From positions 4,355,501 through 4,419,500 of the forward strand of contig NZ_CP116005.1 of the NCBI RefSeq assembly GCF_027941835.1: DNA of 64,000 nt, in the 5' to 3' direction. Both the position numbers and the translations under genes were made by a program. Within the stretch, counting starts at the first letter, position 1. Every line of letters starts with the position of its first letter. This document shows, piece by piece, positions 1 to 7,441 of this stretch. Source of the DNA: Sphingosinicella microcystinivorans. GTDB lineage: Bacteria > Pseudomonadota > Alphaproteobacteria > Sphingomonadales > Sphingomonadaceae. The notes beneath the pieces are model-generated. The model made no database searches. It saw only the letters and a list, made by a program, of their open reading frames with translations, and had not been told where the DNA came from.

Positions 1-1458
1 CTGCGTCCCTGGCCCGTCAGTCTCGGGGATCGGATCGACGCCTCGCGCGACGTTCCCCTCTACATGCAGATCATTCAGGCGCTGATCCGCGACATCGAAA
101 GAGGGCGCCTCGCGTCGGGCACCTACCTGCCGAGCAGCCGGGAGCTTGCGCGCGTGCTCGGCGTCAACCGCAAGACCGTCGTGCTCGCCTATGAGGACTT
201 GATCGCACAGGGCTGGCTCGAATCCGCCGGAACGCGGGGCACGAGGGTCGCGGCCGCGCTTCCCGATCCGGTGAACCGCCACCGGAGCGACGCCGAGATC
301 ACGATGAGCAGCGCCGTAGTCGACTATCGCTTCGCGCCGCCGCCCGAACGGCCGATCGCCGTCTCGTCCGGCCCCGGGCTCAAGATCGACGAGGGCGCGC
401 CCGATGGACGGCTGTTTCCCGCCGAGCTGCTCGCGCGCGCCTATCGCGCTGCGGCGCATCGCGGCGCGCAGGGCAACGGCTTCCAGTATCGCGACCCGCG
501 GGGTTCGCCCGCGCTGCGCGAAGCCGTGGCGACCATGCTGAAAAGCCAGCGGGGCCTTCCCGTCACGGCCGAGAACATCTGCATCACGCGCGGCAGCCAG
601 AACGGGATTTTCCTCGCGGCGCAGGTTCTGGTCGAGCGCGGCGACTCCGTCGTCGTCGAGGAACTGACCTATGAACCCGCGGTCGCCGCGTTCCGTGCGC
701 TCGGCGCGAATATCGTCCCGGTCGGGCTCGACGAGGGCGGCATCGACATCGAGGCCGTCGAGCACGCCTGCCGCCGCAACGCCGTGCGCGCCGTGTTCGT
801 CACGCCGCACCACCAGTTCCCGACCACGGTGTCGATGCGGCCCGAACGTCGCCTCCGCCTGCTCGATCTCGCCCGCCGGTTCGGCTTCGCGATCATCGAG
901 GACGACTACGATCACGAGTTTCATTTCGAATCGCAGCCGCTGCTGCCGCTCGCCTCCTACGGCCCCGCCCATGTCCTCTACGTGGGCTCGCTGTCGAAGC
1001 TCCTGCTTCCGGCGCTGCGCATCGGCTATGTCGCGGCGCCGCCGCAGGTCATCGACGCGATCGCGCACCGGGTGTCGATCACCGACGGCATGGGCAACAC
1101 GCTCACGGAGGACGCGGCGGCCGACCTCATCGGGAGCGGCGAGCTCCGGCGGCACGGCCGCAAGGTGCTGCAGGTCTACGCGAAGCGGCGCGAGAGTTTC
1201 GCCGCCGAGATCGACCGTCTCTTCGGCGATCTCGTGGAATACCGGATGCCCGGCGGCGGCCTCGCCTTCTGGCTGCGTTTCCGGACCGACCTCGACCGGA
1301 TGGAAGCGCGCGCTGCGGCAATGGGCCTTCGACTCGCGTCGTCGCGCTCCTTCATGACGACCGGGGATGCGCCGCGCGGCCTCAGGATCGGCTTCGCCAG
1401 CCTCAATGCCTACGAGGCCCGCACCGCGCTCGCCGCGCTGCGTCAGGCGGCGGGCTGA
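1..1458 (+). CDS. MocR/PdxR-type GntR regulator with aminotransferase-like domain (5' end outside window)
   Basis: This is a transcription factor of the MocR subfamily: an N-terminal winged helix of the GntR type fused to a fold-type I aminotransferase domain that binds PLP and acts as a sensor. The helix-turn-helix is read around LPSSRELARVLGVNRKTVV, and the PLP lysine lies in GSLSKLLLPALRIGYVAAP. The first ATG is at 64, but codons 1-63 stay open and encode family-typical residues ending in PLYMQI, so the true start lies upstream of the window. It precedes the small secreted protein at 1550 by 91 bases and may control the amidohydrolase block. MocR proteins usually bind direct repeats in promoters of adjacent genes; its own promoter is not in view. 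A second MocR protein lies at 17536-18909. Confidence 0.9.
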   Translation: MRPWPVSLGDRIDASRDVPLYMQIIQALIRDIERGRLASGTYLPSSRELARVLGVNRKTVVLAYEDLIAQGWLESAGTRGTRVAAALPDPVNRHRSDAEITMSSAVVDYRFAPPPERPIAVSSGPGLKIDEGAPDGRLFPAELLARAYRAAAHRGAQGNGFQYRDPRGSPALREAVATMLKSQRGLPVTAENICITRGSQNGIFLAAQVLVERGDSVVVEELTYEPAVAAFRALGANIVPVGLDEGGIDIEAVEHACRRNAVRAVFVTPHHQFPTTVSMRPERRLRLLDLARRFGFAIIEDDYDHEFHFESQPLLPLASYGPAHVLYVGSLSKLLLPALRIGYVAAPPQVIDAIAHRVSITDGMGNTLTEDAAADLIGSGELRRHGRKVLQVYAKRRESFAAEIDRLFGDLVEYRMPGGGLAFWLRFRTDLDRMEARAAAMGLRLASSRSFMTTGDAPRGLRIGFASLNAYEARTALAALRQAAG

Positions 1459-1549
1459 TATGCACTGGTCCCCTGCCCCCGGCGATAATTGGATGTTTTC
1501 CGATCCATCGCATCGGCGGAACCAGTCGATGTTCAGGAGGAGACTTCAA

Positions 1550-2038
1550 ATGAAACACAGGCTCGCCTTCATTCTCGCCGCCGCCGTCCTGCCCCTCCCC
1601 GCCCTCGCGCAGCAGGCCCCGGCAACCGCGCCCGCCGAAAGCGCACCGTGGCCCGAGGCATGGTTCGAGATCTTCAAGCTCGCCCCCGGCAAGCAGGAGG
1701 AATTCGTGCGCCTCATCGCGCAGGCGGACGAGGTCGCCGCCGCAGGCGGCCAGCCGCCGATCCAGATGTTCTTCCACGAAAACGGCGCCGATTTCGACGT
1801 CATCCTCTACAAGCCGGTCACTGGCGCAATTCCTACACCGGAACAGGCGGCGGCAATGGAGAGGAAGCACAAGGAACTCGGCATACCGAGCGGCCCCGCC
1901 TACTTCGTCAACATCCGCAAACTCGTCGCCGAACACACCGACAGCAAGACCTACGGCCCGCTCTCGGCCGCGACATGGCTCGCACGTCTCGACACGTGGC
2001 GCGCCGAAAACCCGCCGCGCAAACCGGCGGGCAAGTAA
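1550..2038 (+). CDS. Small secreted protein of unknown function, paralogue of 3820-4290
   Basis: The protein has 162 residues with a clear Sec signal peptide (MKHRLAFILAAAVLPLPALA, cleavage after AQ). The start at 1550 is set by an AGGAGGAG ribosome site at about 1535-1542; an in-frame upstream extension lacks such a site. The mature part shares several blocks with the protein at 3820: an APGK..EF segment, GGQPP.Q.F.H, LYKP, and KELG.P.G..YFV. The size and alternating helix/strand pattern resemble dimeric alpha/beta-barrel proteins such as the EthD or ABM families, but I cannot assign it. The stop is two bases from the amidohydrolase start, so the two genes are almost certainly co-translated. 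The product probably acts in the periplasm with that enzyme. Confidence 0.85.
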   Translation: MKHRLAFILAAAVLPLPALAQQAPATAPAESAPWPEAWFEIFKLAPGKQEEFVRLIAQADEVAAAGGQPPIQMFFHENGADFDVILYKPVTGAIPTPEQAAAMERKHKELGIPSGPAYFVNIRKLVAEHTDSKTYGPLSAATWLARLDTWRAENPPRKPAGK

Positions 2039-2040
2039 CG

Positions 2041-3708
2041 ATGATCGGCCGCCGCACGCTGCTCGCCCTCGCCGGCGGAACCGCCGCGGCGGCGGCGGCG
2101 CGCCTTGCCTTCGCGAGCGGGACGGACACGGTCGATACCGCCTATCTCAACGCGAAGGTCTGGACGGGCGCCGGCCCCGCGATCCGCACCGACGCCATCG
2201 GCGTGACGGCGGACAGGATCGCCGCCGTCGGCGCGGAGGCCGTGCGCGCGCGCATCGGCAAGCGGACACGCATCGTCGATCTCGACGGCGCCTTCGTCAC
2301 CCCCGGCTTCATCGACCCGCATGTCCATTTCGTGAAGGCGGCCACCATGCTCTCGCAGCCCTCGCTGCGCGATGCCGCCGATCCCCGGGAGTTCGTTCAG
2401 CGTATCGCCGCCGCCGCACGGGCCCTGCCCAAAGGCCAATGGCTCGAAGGCGGAAACTGGGATCAGGACCGCTGGGGCGGCGAGATGCCGAACCGGTCGT
2501 GGATCGACTCCGTCACGCCGGACACGCCGGTCGCCGTGATCCGCTACGACCTTCACATGCTGCTGTTGAACTCGCTGGCCCTCAGGCTGGCGGGCATCGA
2601 CCGCAACACGCCCGACGTGCCGGGCGGCGTCATCGAACGCGATCCGGCCGGCGAACCGACAGGCATCATCAAGGATGCGGCCAAGGACCTCGTTCTGCGC
2701 GCGATCGGCACGCCGACCGACGACCAGATCGACGCCGTGACGCGCCAAGGCATCGCGCACGCGCTGAGCAAGGGCGTGACGCAGGTCCACCCGACCGAGC
2801 TTGAAACCATCAGCTTCGATTCCACCCGGAGGCTCCGCGCCAGGGGCGAGACCGGCCTGCGCTTTCGCCATTATCTGCCGCTGAAGGACTGGGAGGCGCA
2901 GGCCGCCCTCATCGCACGGGAGGGGCGCGGCGACACGTGGGTTCAGTGGGGCGCCTGCAAGGTCGTGTTCGACGGCTCGCTCGGCTCGCGCACGGCCCGC
3001 TTCTACGAGCCCTACGCCGACGAGCCGTCGACGCGCGGCATCCTGGTCACGGATCCCGCGGACCTGCACGACTGGATCGCGTCTGCCGACAAGGCCGGCC
3101 TGCAAGTCACCGCCCACGCGATCGGCGACGAGGCCAACGACGTCGTTCTCGACACGATGGCCGCCGTCGCACGGGCGAACGGCGCTCGCGACCGCCGTTT
3201 CCGTGTCGAGCATGTCCAGCACATGAAGCCGCACGCGATCGCGCGTTTCAGGCAGCAGGGCATCATCGCCTCGGTTCAGCCCTATCATGCCGTCGACGAC
3301 GGCCGCTGGGCGGTTCGCCGCATCGGCGAGGAGCGGCTGAAGACGAGCTTCGCGTTCGGATCGCTTGTCCGTTCCGGCGCACACGTCTGCATGGGGTCGG
3401 ACTGGCCGGTCGCGCCGATCGACCCGCTCACCGGCCTCGACGCCGCGGTCAACCGCGAGACGCTCGACGGAAAGAACCCGCAAGGCTGGTATCCCGAGCA
3501 GCGCGTCACGCTCGCCGAGGCCATGCACAGCTATACGCAGGAAGGCGCCTACGCCGGTTTCAACGAAACGCAGATGGGCCTGATCGCCCCGGGATTCCTC
3601 GCCGATTTCGTGGTTTGGGACAGCGACTTCTTCGCCATCGACCCGCATTCGCTGACAAGGGCGAAAGTGCTGCGGACCATCGTCGGCGGCGTGCAGCGAT
3701 TCGGCTGA
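2041..3708 (+). CDS. Tat-exported amidohydrolase family 3 (YtcJ-like) metal hydrolase
   Basis: The product is a 555-residue metal-dependent hydrolase of the amidohydrolase superfamily, COG1574/YtcJ branch. The N-terminus has a short twin-arginine signal (MIGRRTLLALAGG) followed by an alanine-rich core, so export to the periplasm is likely. Metal and catalytic positions are visible: HVHF near residue 100, KVVFDGSLGSRTARF, AHAIGDEANDVV, RVEHVQH and GSDWPVAP. This branch hydrolyses amide or cyclic amide bonds, but substrates are poorly known. It is closely related over its whole length to the enzyme at 12201-13871, for example in the shared stretch LRLAGIDRNTPDVPGGVIER. It sits between two small secreted paralogues, which suggests one exported unit. 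The start codon directly follows the preceding stop. Confidence 0.93.
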   Translation: MIGRRTLLALAGGTAAAAAARLAFASGTDTVDTAYLNAKVWTGAGPAIRTDAIGVTADRIAAVGAEAVRARIGKRTRIVDLDGAFVTPGFIDPHVHFVKAATMLSQPSLRDAADPREFVQRIAAAARALPKGQWLEGGNWDQDRWGGEMPNRSWIDSVTPDTPVAVIRYDLHMLLLNSLALRLAGIDRNTPDVPGGVIERDPAGEPTGIIKDAAKDLVLRAIGTPTDDQIDAVTRQGIAHALSKGVTQVHPTELETISFDSTRRLRARGETGLRFRHYLPLKDWEAQAALIAREGRGDTWVQWGACKVVFDGSLGSRTARFYEPYADEPSTRGILVTDPADLHDWIASADKAGLQVTAHAIGDEANDVVLDTMAAVARANGARDRRFRVEHVQHMKPHAIARFRQQGIIASVQPYHAVDDGRWAVRRIGEERLKTSFAFGSLVRSGAHVCMGSDWPVAPIDPLTGLDAAVNRETLDGKNPQGWYPEQRVTLAEAMHSYTQEGAYAGFNETQMGLIAPGFLADFVVWDSDFFAIDPHSLTRAKVLRTIVGGVQRFG

Positions 3709-3819
3709 GCGGAGCGGCCCCGCCGGCTTTACCCGTTTGCACGCAGGACTGACCCGCCTGATGCGTTGCAGGGCCGAAGGCGCGCAATACGATCCGACTG
3801 CACAGAATGGGAGGTACAT

Positions 3820-4290
3820 ATGCTGAGCAGGCTTTCGATCGCAATGGCCGCACTGGCGCTTGCCGTCCCGGCTCCGGCCGAGAGCAAGACGGACACTGCC
3901 GAGACCGCCGTCGAGATGACAACGCCGGTCTTCGAGATGTTCCGCTTGGCCCCCGGCAAAACGGAAGCCTTCATCCGCAGCATGGCGGAATGGGACAAGG
4001 TCAGCATCGCGGGCGGACAGCCGCCGACGCAGCTTTTCCTCCATGCAGGCGGCGAAGGATGGGACGTCCTGCTCTACAAACCCGCGCGTCCGAAGCCGAC
4101 TCCGGCGCAGGAGGCCGCGATGGCGGCCAAGATCAAGGAACTCGGCCTCCCCACGGGCGCGCTCTATTTCGTGACCGTGCGCGAGAAGATGGCCGACCAC
4201 GTGCATTTCGAAGCGACGGGGCCGATCACGGCGGAACAGTGGGTCGCCGAGATCGACCGGCAGCGCGCGGAGGCGAAGGGCCGGAAATAA
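3820..4290 (+). CDS. Small secreted protein of unknown function, paralogue of 1550-2038
   Basis: The protein has 156 residues with a Sec signal (MLSRLSIAMAALALAVPAPA, cleavage near AES). The start at 3820 follows a GGGAGGT ribosome site; the longer frame from 3766 lacks one. It shares with the protein at 1550 the order RLAPGK.EAF, GGQPPTQLFLH, LLYKP, PTPAQEAAMAAK and KELGLPTG..YFV, so it is a diverged tandem copy. There are no cysteines or obvious metal motifs. A 111-base gap separates it from the amidohydrolase, and that gap holds a TTACCCGT box at 3729, so it may have its own promoter. The function is unknown; a role in handling the amidohydrolase substrate is a guess from position only. 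Confidence 0.82.
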   Translation: MLSRLSIAMAALALAVPAPAESKTDTAETAVEMTTPVFEMFRLAPGKTEAFIRSMAEWDKVSIAGGQPPTQLFLHAGGEGWDVLLYKPARPKPTPAQEAAMAAKIKELGLPTGALYFVTVREKMADHVHFEATGPITAEQWVAEIDRQRAEAKGRK

Positions 4291-4317
4291 CCCGGCCACG
4301 AGCTTCGCAGCACACGA

Positions 4318-5175
4318 TCAGCGTATCTCGAAGGCGAACCTCAGCACGTCCGTCACCGCGCGGGCGGGCACGGTCATGTGCCCCTCCGTCTCGTAGCTGC
4401 GAAAACGGACGCGCATCCCGAGACCCGAGAGACGATCCAGCCGATCGGCGAGTGCGCGCGCAGGTTCCGGGTCGTCGTCGATGTCGCGCTCGCCGACGAC
4501 GATCATCAGGCGGCTCGTCTTGCCGACCTTCCCGTCCTCGAGCCGGGCGACGAATGCGCGCTCGTCGCGCAGCACCCCTTCGTCGAGTTCGAGCGAAGGG
4601 CTCGCGGCGACGATCGAATGAAACGCCTGCGGGCGCGTATAGAGCGCGTGAAGCGCGAACAGCCCGCCGAAGGAATGGCCGAACAGCGCCTGGCGGTCCG
4701 GGTTGATCCTGTAGCGCTTGCCGATCTCCGTCCGCAGTTTGCCCGTCAGGAAATCGAGGAACTCGTCGCGCCCGCTTTTCCCCGCGGTGCGGCCCAGCCG
4801 CTTGCCGGGCGGCGGATCGTCCATGACGATGAAGTCCTCGTTTCGCGCTTCGTCGTAGGGCTTGTCGGTCCGGTAGCCGACGCCCACGACGATCGCCTTG
4901 CCGAGGTCCCCATATTCCTGAATCCGCCGTGTTTCCGCAAAGGCGGCGAAGCTCGCGTTTCCATCCAGCACGTAAAGCACGGGAAAGCCGCTCTCCGGCG
5001 GCTCGCTCTCGGGATAGGAAACCATGATCCGATAGGGCTTGTCGGTGTCGGACGCCATGTCCAACACCTGCGTCGCCGGCATCGTGTAGCCGCCCGCCGG
5101 TGCGGCCTGCGATACCCCTGCCGCCAGCGGGGAAAGCAAGGTGGCCGTGATGAGGAATGTCAGGCGATTCCGCAT
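4318..5175 (-). CDS. Secreted alpha/beta-hydrolase esterase (COG2819, IroE-like)
   Basis: This 285-residue serine esterase has a Sec signal peptide (about residues 1-24) and the alpha/beta-hydrolase fold of the esterase D / siderophore esterase group. Visible motifs are PVLYVLDGN near residue 66, the nucleophile elbow GHSFGG with Ser168, AASPS after it, and EGHMTV carrying the likely catalytic His. ATG at 5175 was chosen because the signal peptide begins there; the longer frame to 5364 overlaps the upstream gene. It lies 25 bases downstream of the FAD oxidase and shares its operon. It is one of six paralogues in the window, and differs in having SPSLEL where four of the others have SPS.WW and the sixth SPSIWF. 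The substrate is unknown; IroE itself cleaves the triserine lactone of enterobactin. Confidence 0.9.
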   Translation of the reverse strand: MRNRLTFLITATLLSPLAAGVSQAAPAGGYTMPATQVLDMASDTDKPYRIMVSYPESEPPESGFPVLYVLDGNASFAAFAETRRIQEYGDLGKAIVVGVGYRTDKPYDEARNEDFIVMDDPPPGKRLGRTAGKSGRDEFLDFLTGKLRTEIGKRYRINPDRQALFGHSFGGLFALHALYTRPQAFHSIVAASPSLELDEGVLRDERAFVARLEDGKVGKTSRLMIVVGERDIDDDPEPARALADRLDRLSGLGMRVRFRSYETEGHMTVPARAVTDVLRFAFEIR

Positions 5176-5200
5176 TTTATGAGTTTCCCCTGCCCTGTCT

Positions 5201-6484
5201 TCAACCATGAACCTTGTGCGCCGCCAGCGCGAGTTCCGGCACGCTCTCGCCCGTGCCGAGCACGAGATCGCTGACATAGCGCCCGACTGCGGGTCCGTGC
5301 TTGAATCCGTGGCCGCTGCCGCCGCCAGCGATCCACACATTGCTCCAGGCCGGGTGCCGGTCAATCAGAAGATGCCCGTTGTGGCTGTTTTCATATTGGC
5401 AGACCCGCGTTTCGGCGAGCGGAGCGTTCGCGAGATCGGGAAAACGGCGTGCGAGATAGGCTCTCACCTCCGCGATCGCCCGGTCGCCGACCCGGCGATC
5501 GCCCGTGTCCGGATCGAACCTCGGGCCGTGGGCATCGAGCGCGATCTTGAAACCGCGCGCTTCGATGTCGGGAAAACCATAGTGCAGGTCCTTGCTGCTC
5601 ACATCCACCCACGCCGGCATGTTCCCGCGTTCGAACCGGTCGTCGCCGGCCGGCGGCGCGAAGAAGAAGACATCCTGCCGCGAAGGCACGATCCTGTCGC
5701 CGACGACATCCGGGAAGAGCTTGGGAAGCCAGGGGCCGCAGGCGAAGACGAATCCCTTCGCGGACAGTGTCTCGCCGCCCACTGCCGTGACCGCATCGAG
5801 CCGGGCCTTCGCGGAACGCGGCGGATCGACCGCGAACTGGCGGAAGCCGCCGCCGGCTTTCACGAAATCCGCCGCCAATGTCTGCAAGCTGCGGCGCGCC
5901 ATGATCGTACCCATCGTCGGCTGCATCACGCCGACCGCGATCCCTTCGAAATTGATCCGGGGCCAGCGCGACGCCATATCCGGCACACCGAGCTTCTCGA
6001 CGGGGATTCCAAGCACCCGCTGGAGCGCCATGCTCTGGTCGATCGCGGCCGTGTCCTGCGGGTAGATATAGAGCGCGCCGGTCTCGTGGAAGATCGTGCT
6101 TTCATGCCGTCGGGACAATTCATGCCACGCGGCAAGCGATTCCCATGCCCAGCGCGTATACAGGGCATTGCCTGCATACTCGGTCCGGATCAGCCGGGTT
6201 TCGCCGCCCGACGAGGACCGGCTGTGGGCCACGCCCCAGGCATCGAGCAGGAGCACGCGCAATCCCCGGCGCTGCAGGTGCCACGCAGTCCATGTGCCGA
6301 AGGCGCCTGCGCCGACGACGACGTAATCCCAACCGGCAACCGTTCGTGCGCGCGCAGACGTACCGGCAGCACCGGCAAGGGCGCCCGCCGATGCCATCCC
6401 GCCGAGAACCGAGCGCCGCGACAGGGATGCCCCCGCGGCCGGAGTCCCCGCGAAGATGGCGGGCCTCGTCACCCGATCGGTCAT
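5201..6484 (-). CDS. Tat-exported FAD-dependent oxidase (DAO family, sarcosine oxidase-like)
   Basis: The 427-residue product belongs to the D-amino-acid oxidase superfamily, in the group of monomeric sarcosine oxidase and N-methyltryptophan oxidase (SolA). The Rossmann dinucleotide site VVVGAGAFGTWTAWHLQRRG follows a twin-arginine signal (SRRSVLGGMASAGALAG), which is unusual because most MSOX-type enzymes are cytoplasmic. Near the C-terminus CQYENSHNGHLLIDRHP and AGGGSGHGFKHGP match the family's flavin-binding end; the Cys in VCQYEN may be the covalent FAD attachment site. The start at 6484 has GGAGGGA about nine bases upstream. The reaction is likely oxidation of a secondary or N-methyl amine in the periplasm, releasing peroxide. 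The esterase downstream is in the same operon. Confidence 0.9.
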   Translation of the reverse strand: MTDRVTRPAIFAGTPAAGASLSRRSVLGGMASAGALAGAAGTSARARTVAGWDYVVVGAGAFGTWTAWHLQRRGLRVLLLDAWGVAHSRSSSGGETRLIRTEYAGNALYTRWAWESLAAWHELSRRHESTIFHETGALYIYPQDTAAIDQSMALQRVLGIPVEKLGVPDMASRWPRINFEGIAVGVMQPTMGTIMARRSLQTLAADFVKAGGGFRQFAVDPPRSAKARLDAVTAVGGETLSAKGFVFACGPWLPKLFPDVVGDRIVPSRQDVFFFAPPAGDDRFERGNMPAWVDVSSKDLHYGFPDIEARGFKIALDAHGPRFDPDTGDRRVGDRAIAEVRAYLARRFPDLANAPLAETRVCQYENSHNGHLLIDRHPAWSNVWIAGGGSGHGFKHGPAVGRYVSDLVLGTGESVPELALAAHKVHG

Positions 6485-6562
6485 CTGCCGTCCCTCCGCA
6501 AGATCGCGGCAGACCGTCCGTCACGAGGCGCGGCGGCGATCATGCCTGCTCCGGACTGAAAC

Positions 6563-6580
6563 CGGTTGCGCTCGCAACCG
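6563..6580. promoter_or_regulatory. 8-bp inverted repeat upstream of the FAD oxidase operon (candidate operator)
   Basis: The arms CGGTTGCG and CGCAACCG are perfect inverted repeats separated by CT. The site lies 79 bases upstream of the oxidase start at 6484 and downstream of the small membrane gene. The compact two-base centre resembles operators of LacI/GalR-type repressors more than a terminator, since no T-run follows on either strand. No LacI-type gene is present in the window, so the binder is unknown. Confidence 0.35.
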
Positions 6581-6634
6581 CCAGACCGGGGAGAGAGTAA
6601 GCACGGGATAATTCGGGTAAGGCGCCGCCCCGCC

Positions 6635-6826
6635 CTACAGCGCGTCTATCGTCACGGCCAGCGCCCAGACGACGAAGCTGCCGAGCAGCACCCCGGCGAC
6701 GATCATCGTGACCCAGTCCCGCAGGGCAAAGCCGGGCCGGATGCCTTCGGAACGGCGCCACGGCTCGGGAGCGCCGTGTTCTTCCTGTTTTTCCGCCGAT
6801 GGTGTCAAAGGTGCGATGCCTGTCAT
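6635..6826 (-). CDS. Putative small single-pass membrane protein (63 residues)
   Basis: This short frame encodes a charged, proline-containing N-terminal half and one strong hydrophobic helix near the C-terminus (WVTMIVAGVLLGSFVVWALA, about residues 38-58), which is the normal form of a tail-anchored small membrane protein. I do not recognise a family. No good ribosome site precedes the ATG. Frames in other phases here give arginine-rich sequence of the shadow type, whereas this one has balanced composition. It could be a free-standing gene or lead the oxidase operon (150-base gap). Moderate confidence only. Confidence 0.5.
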   Translation of the reverse strand: MTGIAPLTPSAEKQEEHGAPEPWRRSEGIRPGFALRDWVTMIVAGVLLGSFVVWALAVTIDAL

Positions 6827-7441
6827 GGGGGGCCGTTACCGCAAGCAAGCAATACGCCCGATTAACGACATGGGCCCACGCGTATGGAAACATCCGCGCC
6901 GAGCAGCGACGGCGGCCGCCTTTCGCAAGGCGAATAGCTTGGGTACAATCGTTCCTGCATTGATCGGCGCCTTGCGTGCCCGGCGCCGAAACCTCGTTTT
7001 ACAGGCAACAGCGAGGATAGTCCGTTGATCGGATCATGTTCGAGGATCGGGTCGGTGCGAATTGTACCTGTCTCGAAGCGAGAACATCGACCCCGCATAA
7101 GCCCATAATCGTGCCTGAACCTTCGTTCGTTCATGCTCTACTAAATCCTCCTGCAGTTCCGGGGGGCAACGCGAAAAAGCCGACGGCTTCCTTGCCCATC
7201 CGCTGAAGGGGGAAGCGATGAGATATTCCGAGGCTCCAGCGGGCGCGCCCGTTTTCGCCCCGATGCCGACCGTCGGCATTGCGTGCCGGAGCGGCCGTCC
7301 GTGACGTTGAGGCCGTTCCGCTCGCCCGCCGGTGCAACGGCCCGTCAGCGCTCCGGCGAGCAGCAGGAGCGGCGTGCAATTCCGGAAATCCAGGCAACAT
7401 GGCCGCGGCCGCTGGCGCGGTTTCCACAGGGGAGTCGTAAC
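6827..7441. other. Intergenic region without a convincing gene (615 bases)
   Basis: No frame here has coding-like composition; the minus-strand frames between 6862 and 7427 are arginine/proline-rich and lack family features. The segment is less GC-rich than its surroundings and is probably the regulatory region of the receptor at 7442. It contains GAATTGTACCTG at 7059-7070, directly followed by an inverted repeat TCTCG-AAG-CGAGA at 7071-7083, and GGTACAATC at 6952-6960, the reverse complement of GATTGTACC. No intrinsic terminator or RNA gene was recognised. Confidence 0.6.
7059..7070. promoter_or_regulatory. GAATTGTACCTG box shared with the MocR/HMG-CoA reductase promoter
   Basis: The 12-mer is identical to one at 18955-18966 in the divergent promoter of the second MocR gene. 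It lies 371 bases before the receptor start at 7442. An imperfect inverted copy (GGTACAATC) lies about 100 bases upstream. A shared site is consistent with control of this cluster by the MocR protein at 17536-18909, but that is inference. Confidence 0.4.

Noticed and set aside
6862-7427. Minus-strand small frames in the 615-base spacer
   Set aside because: They are Arg/Pro-rich, overlap each other, lack ribosome sites and have no family features.
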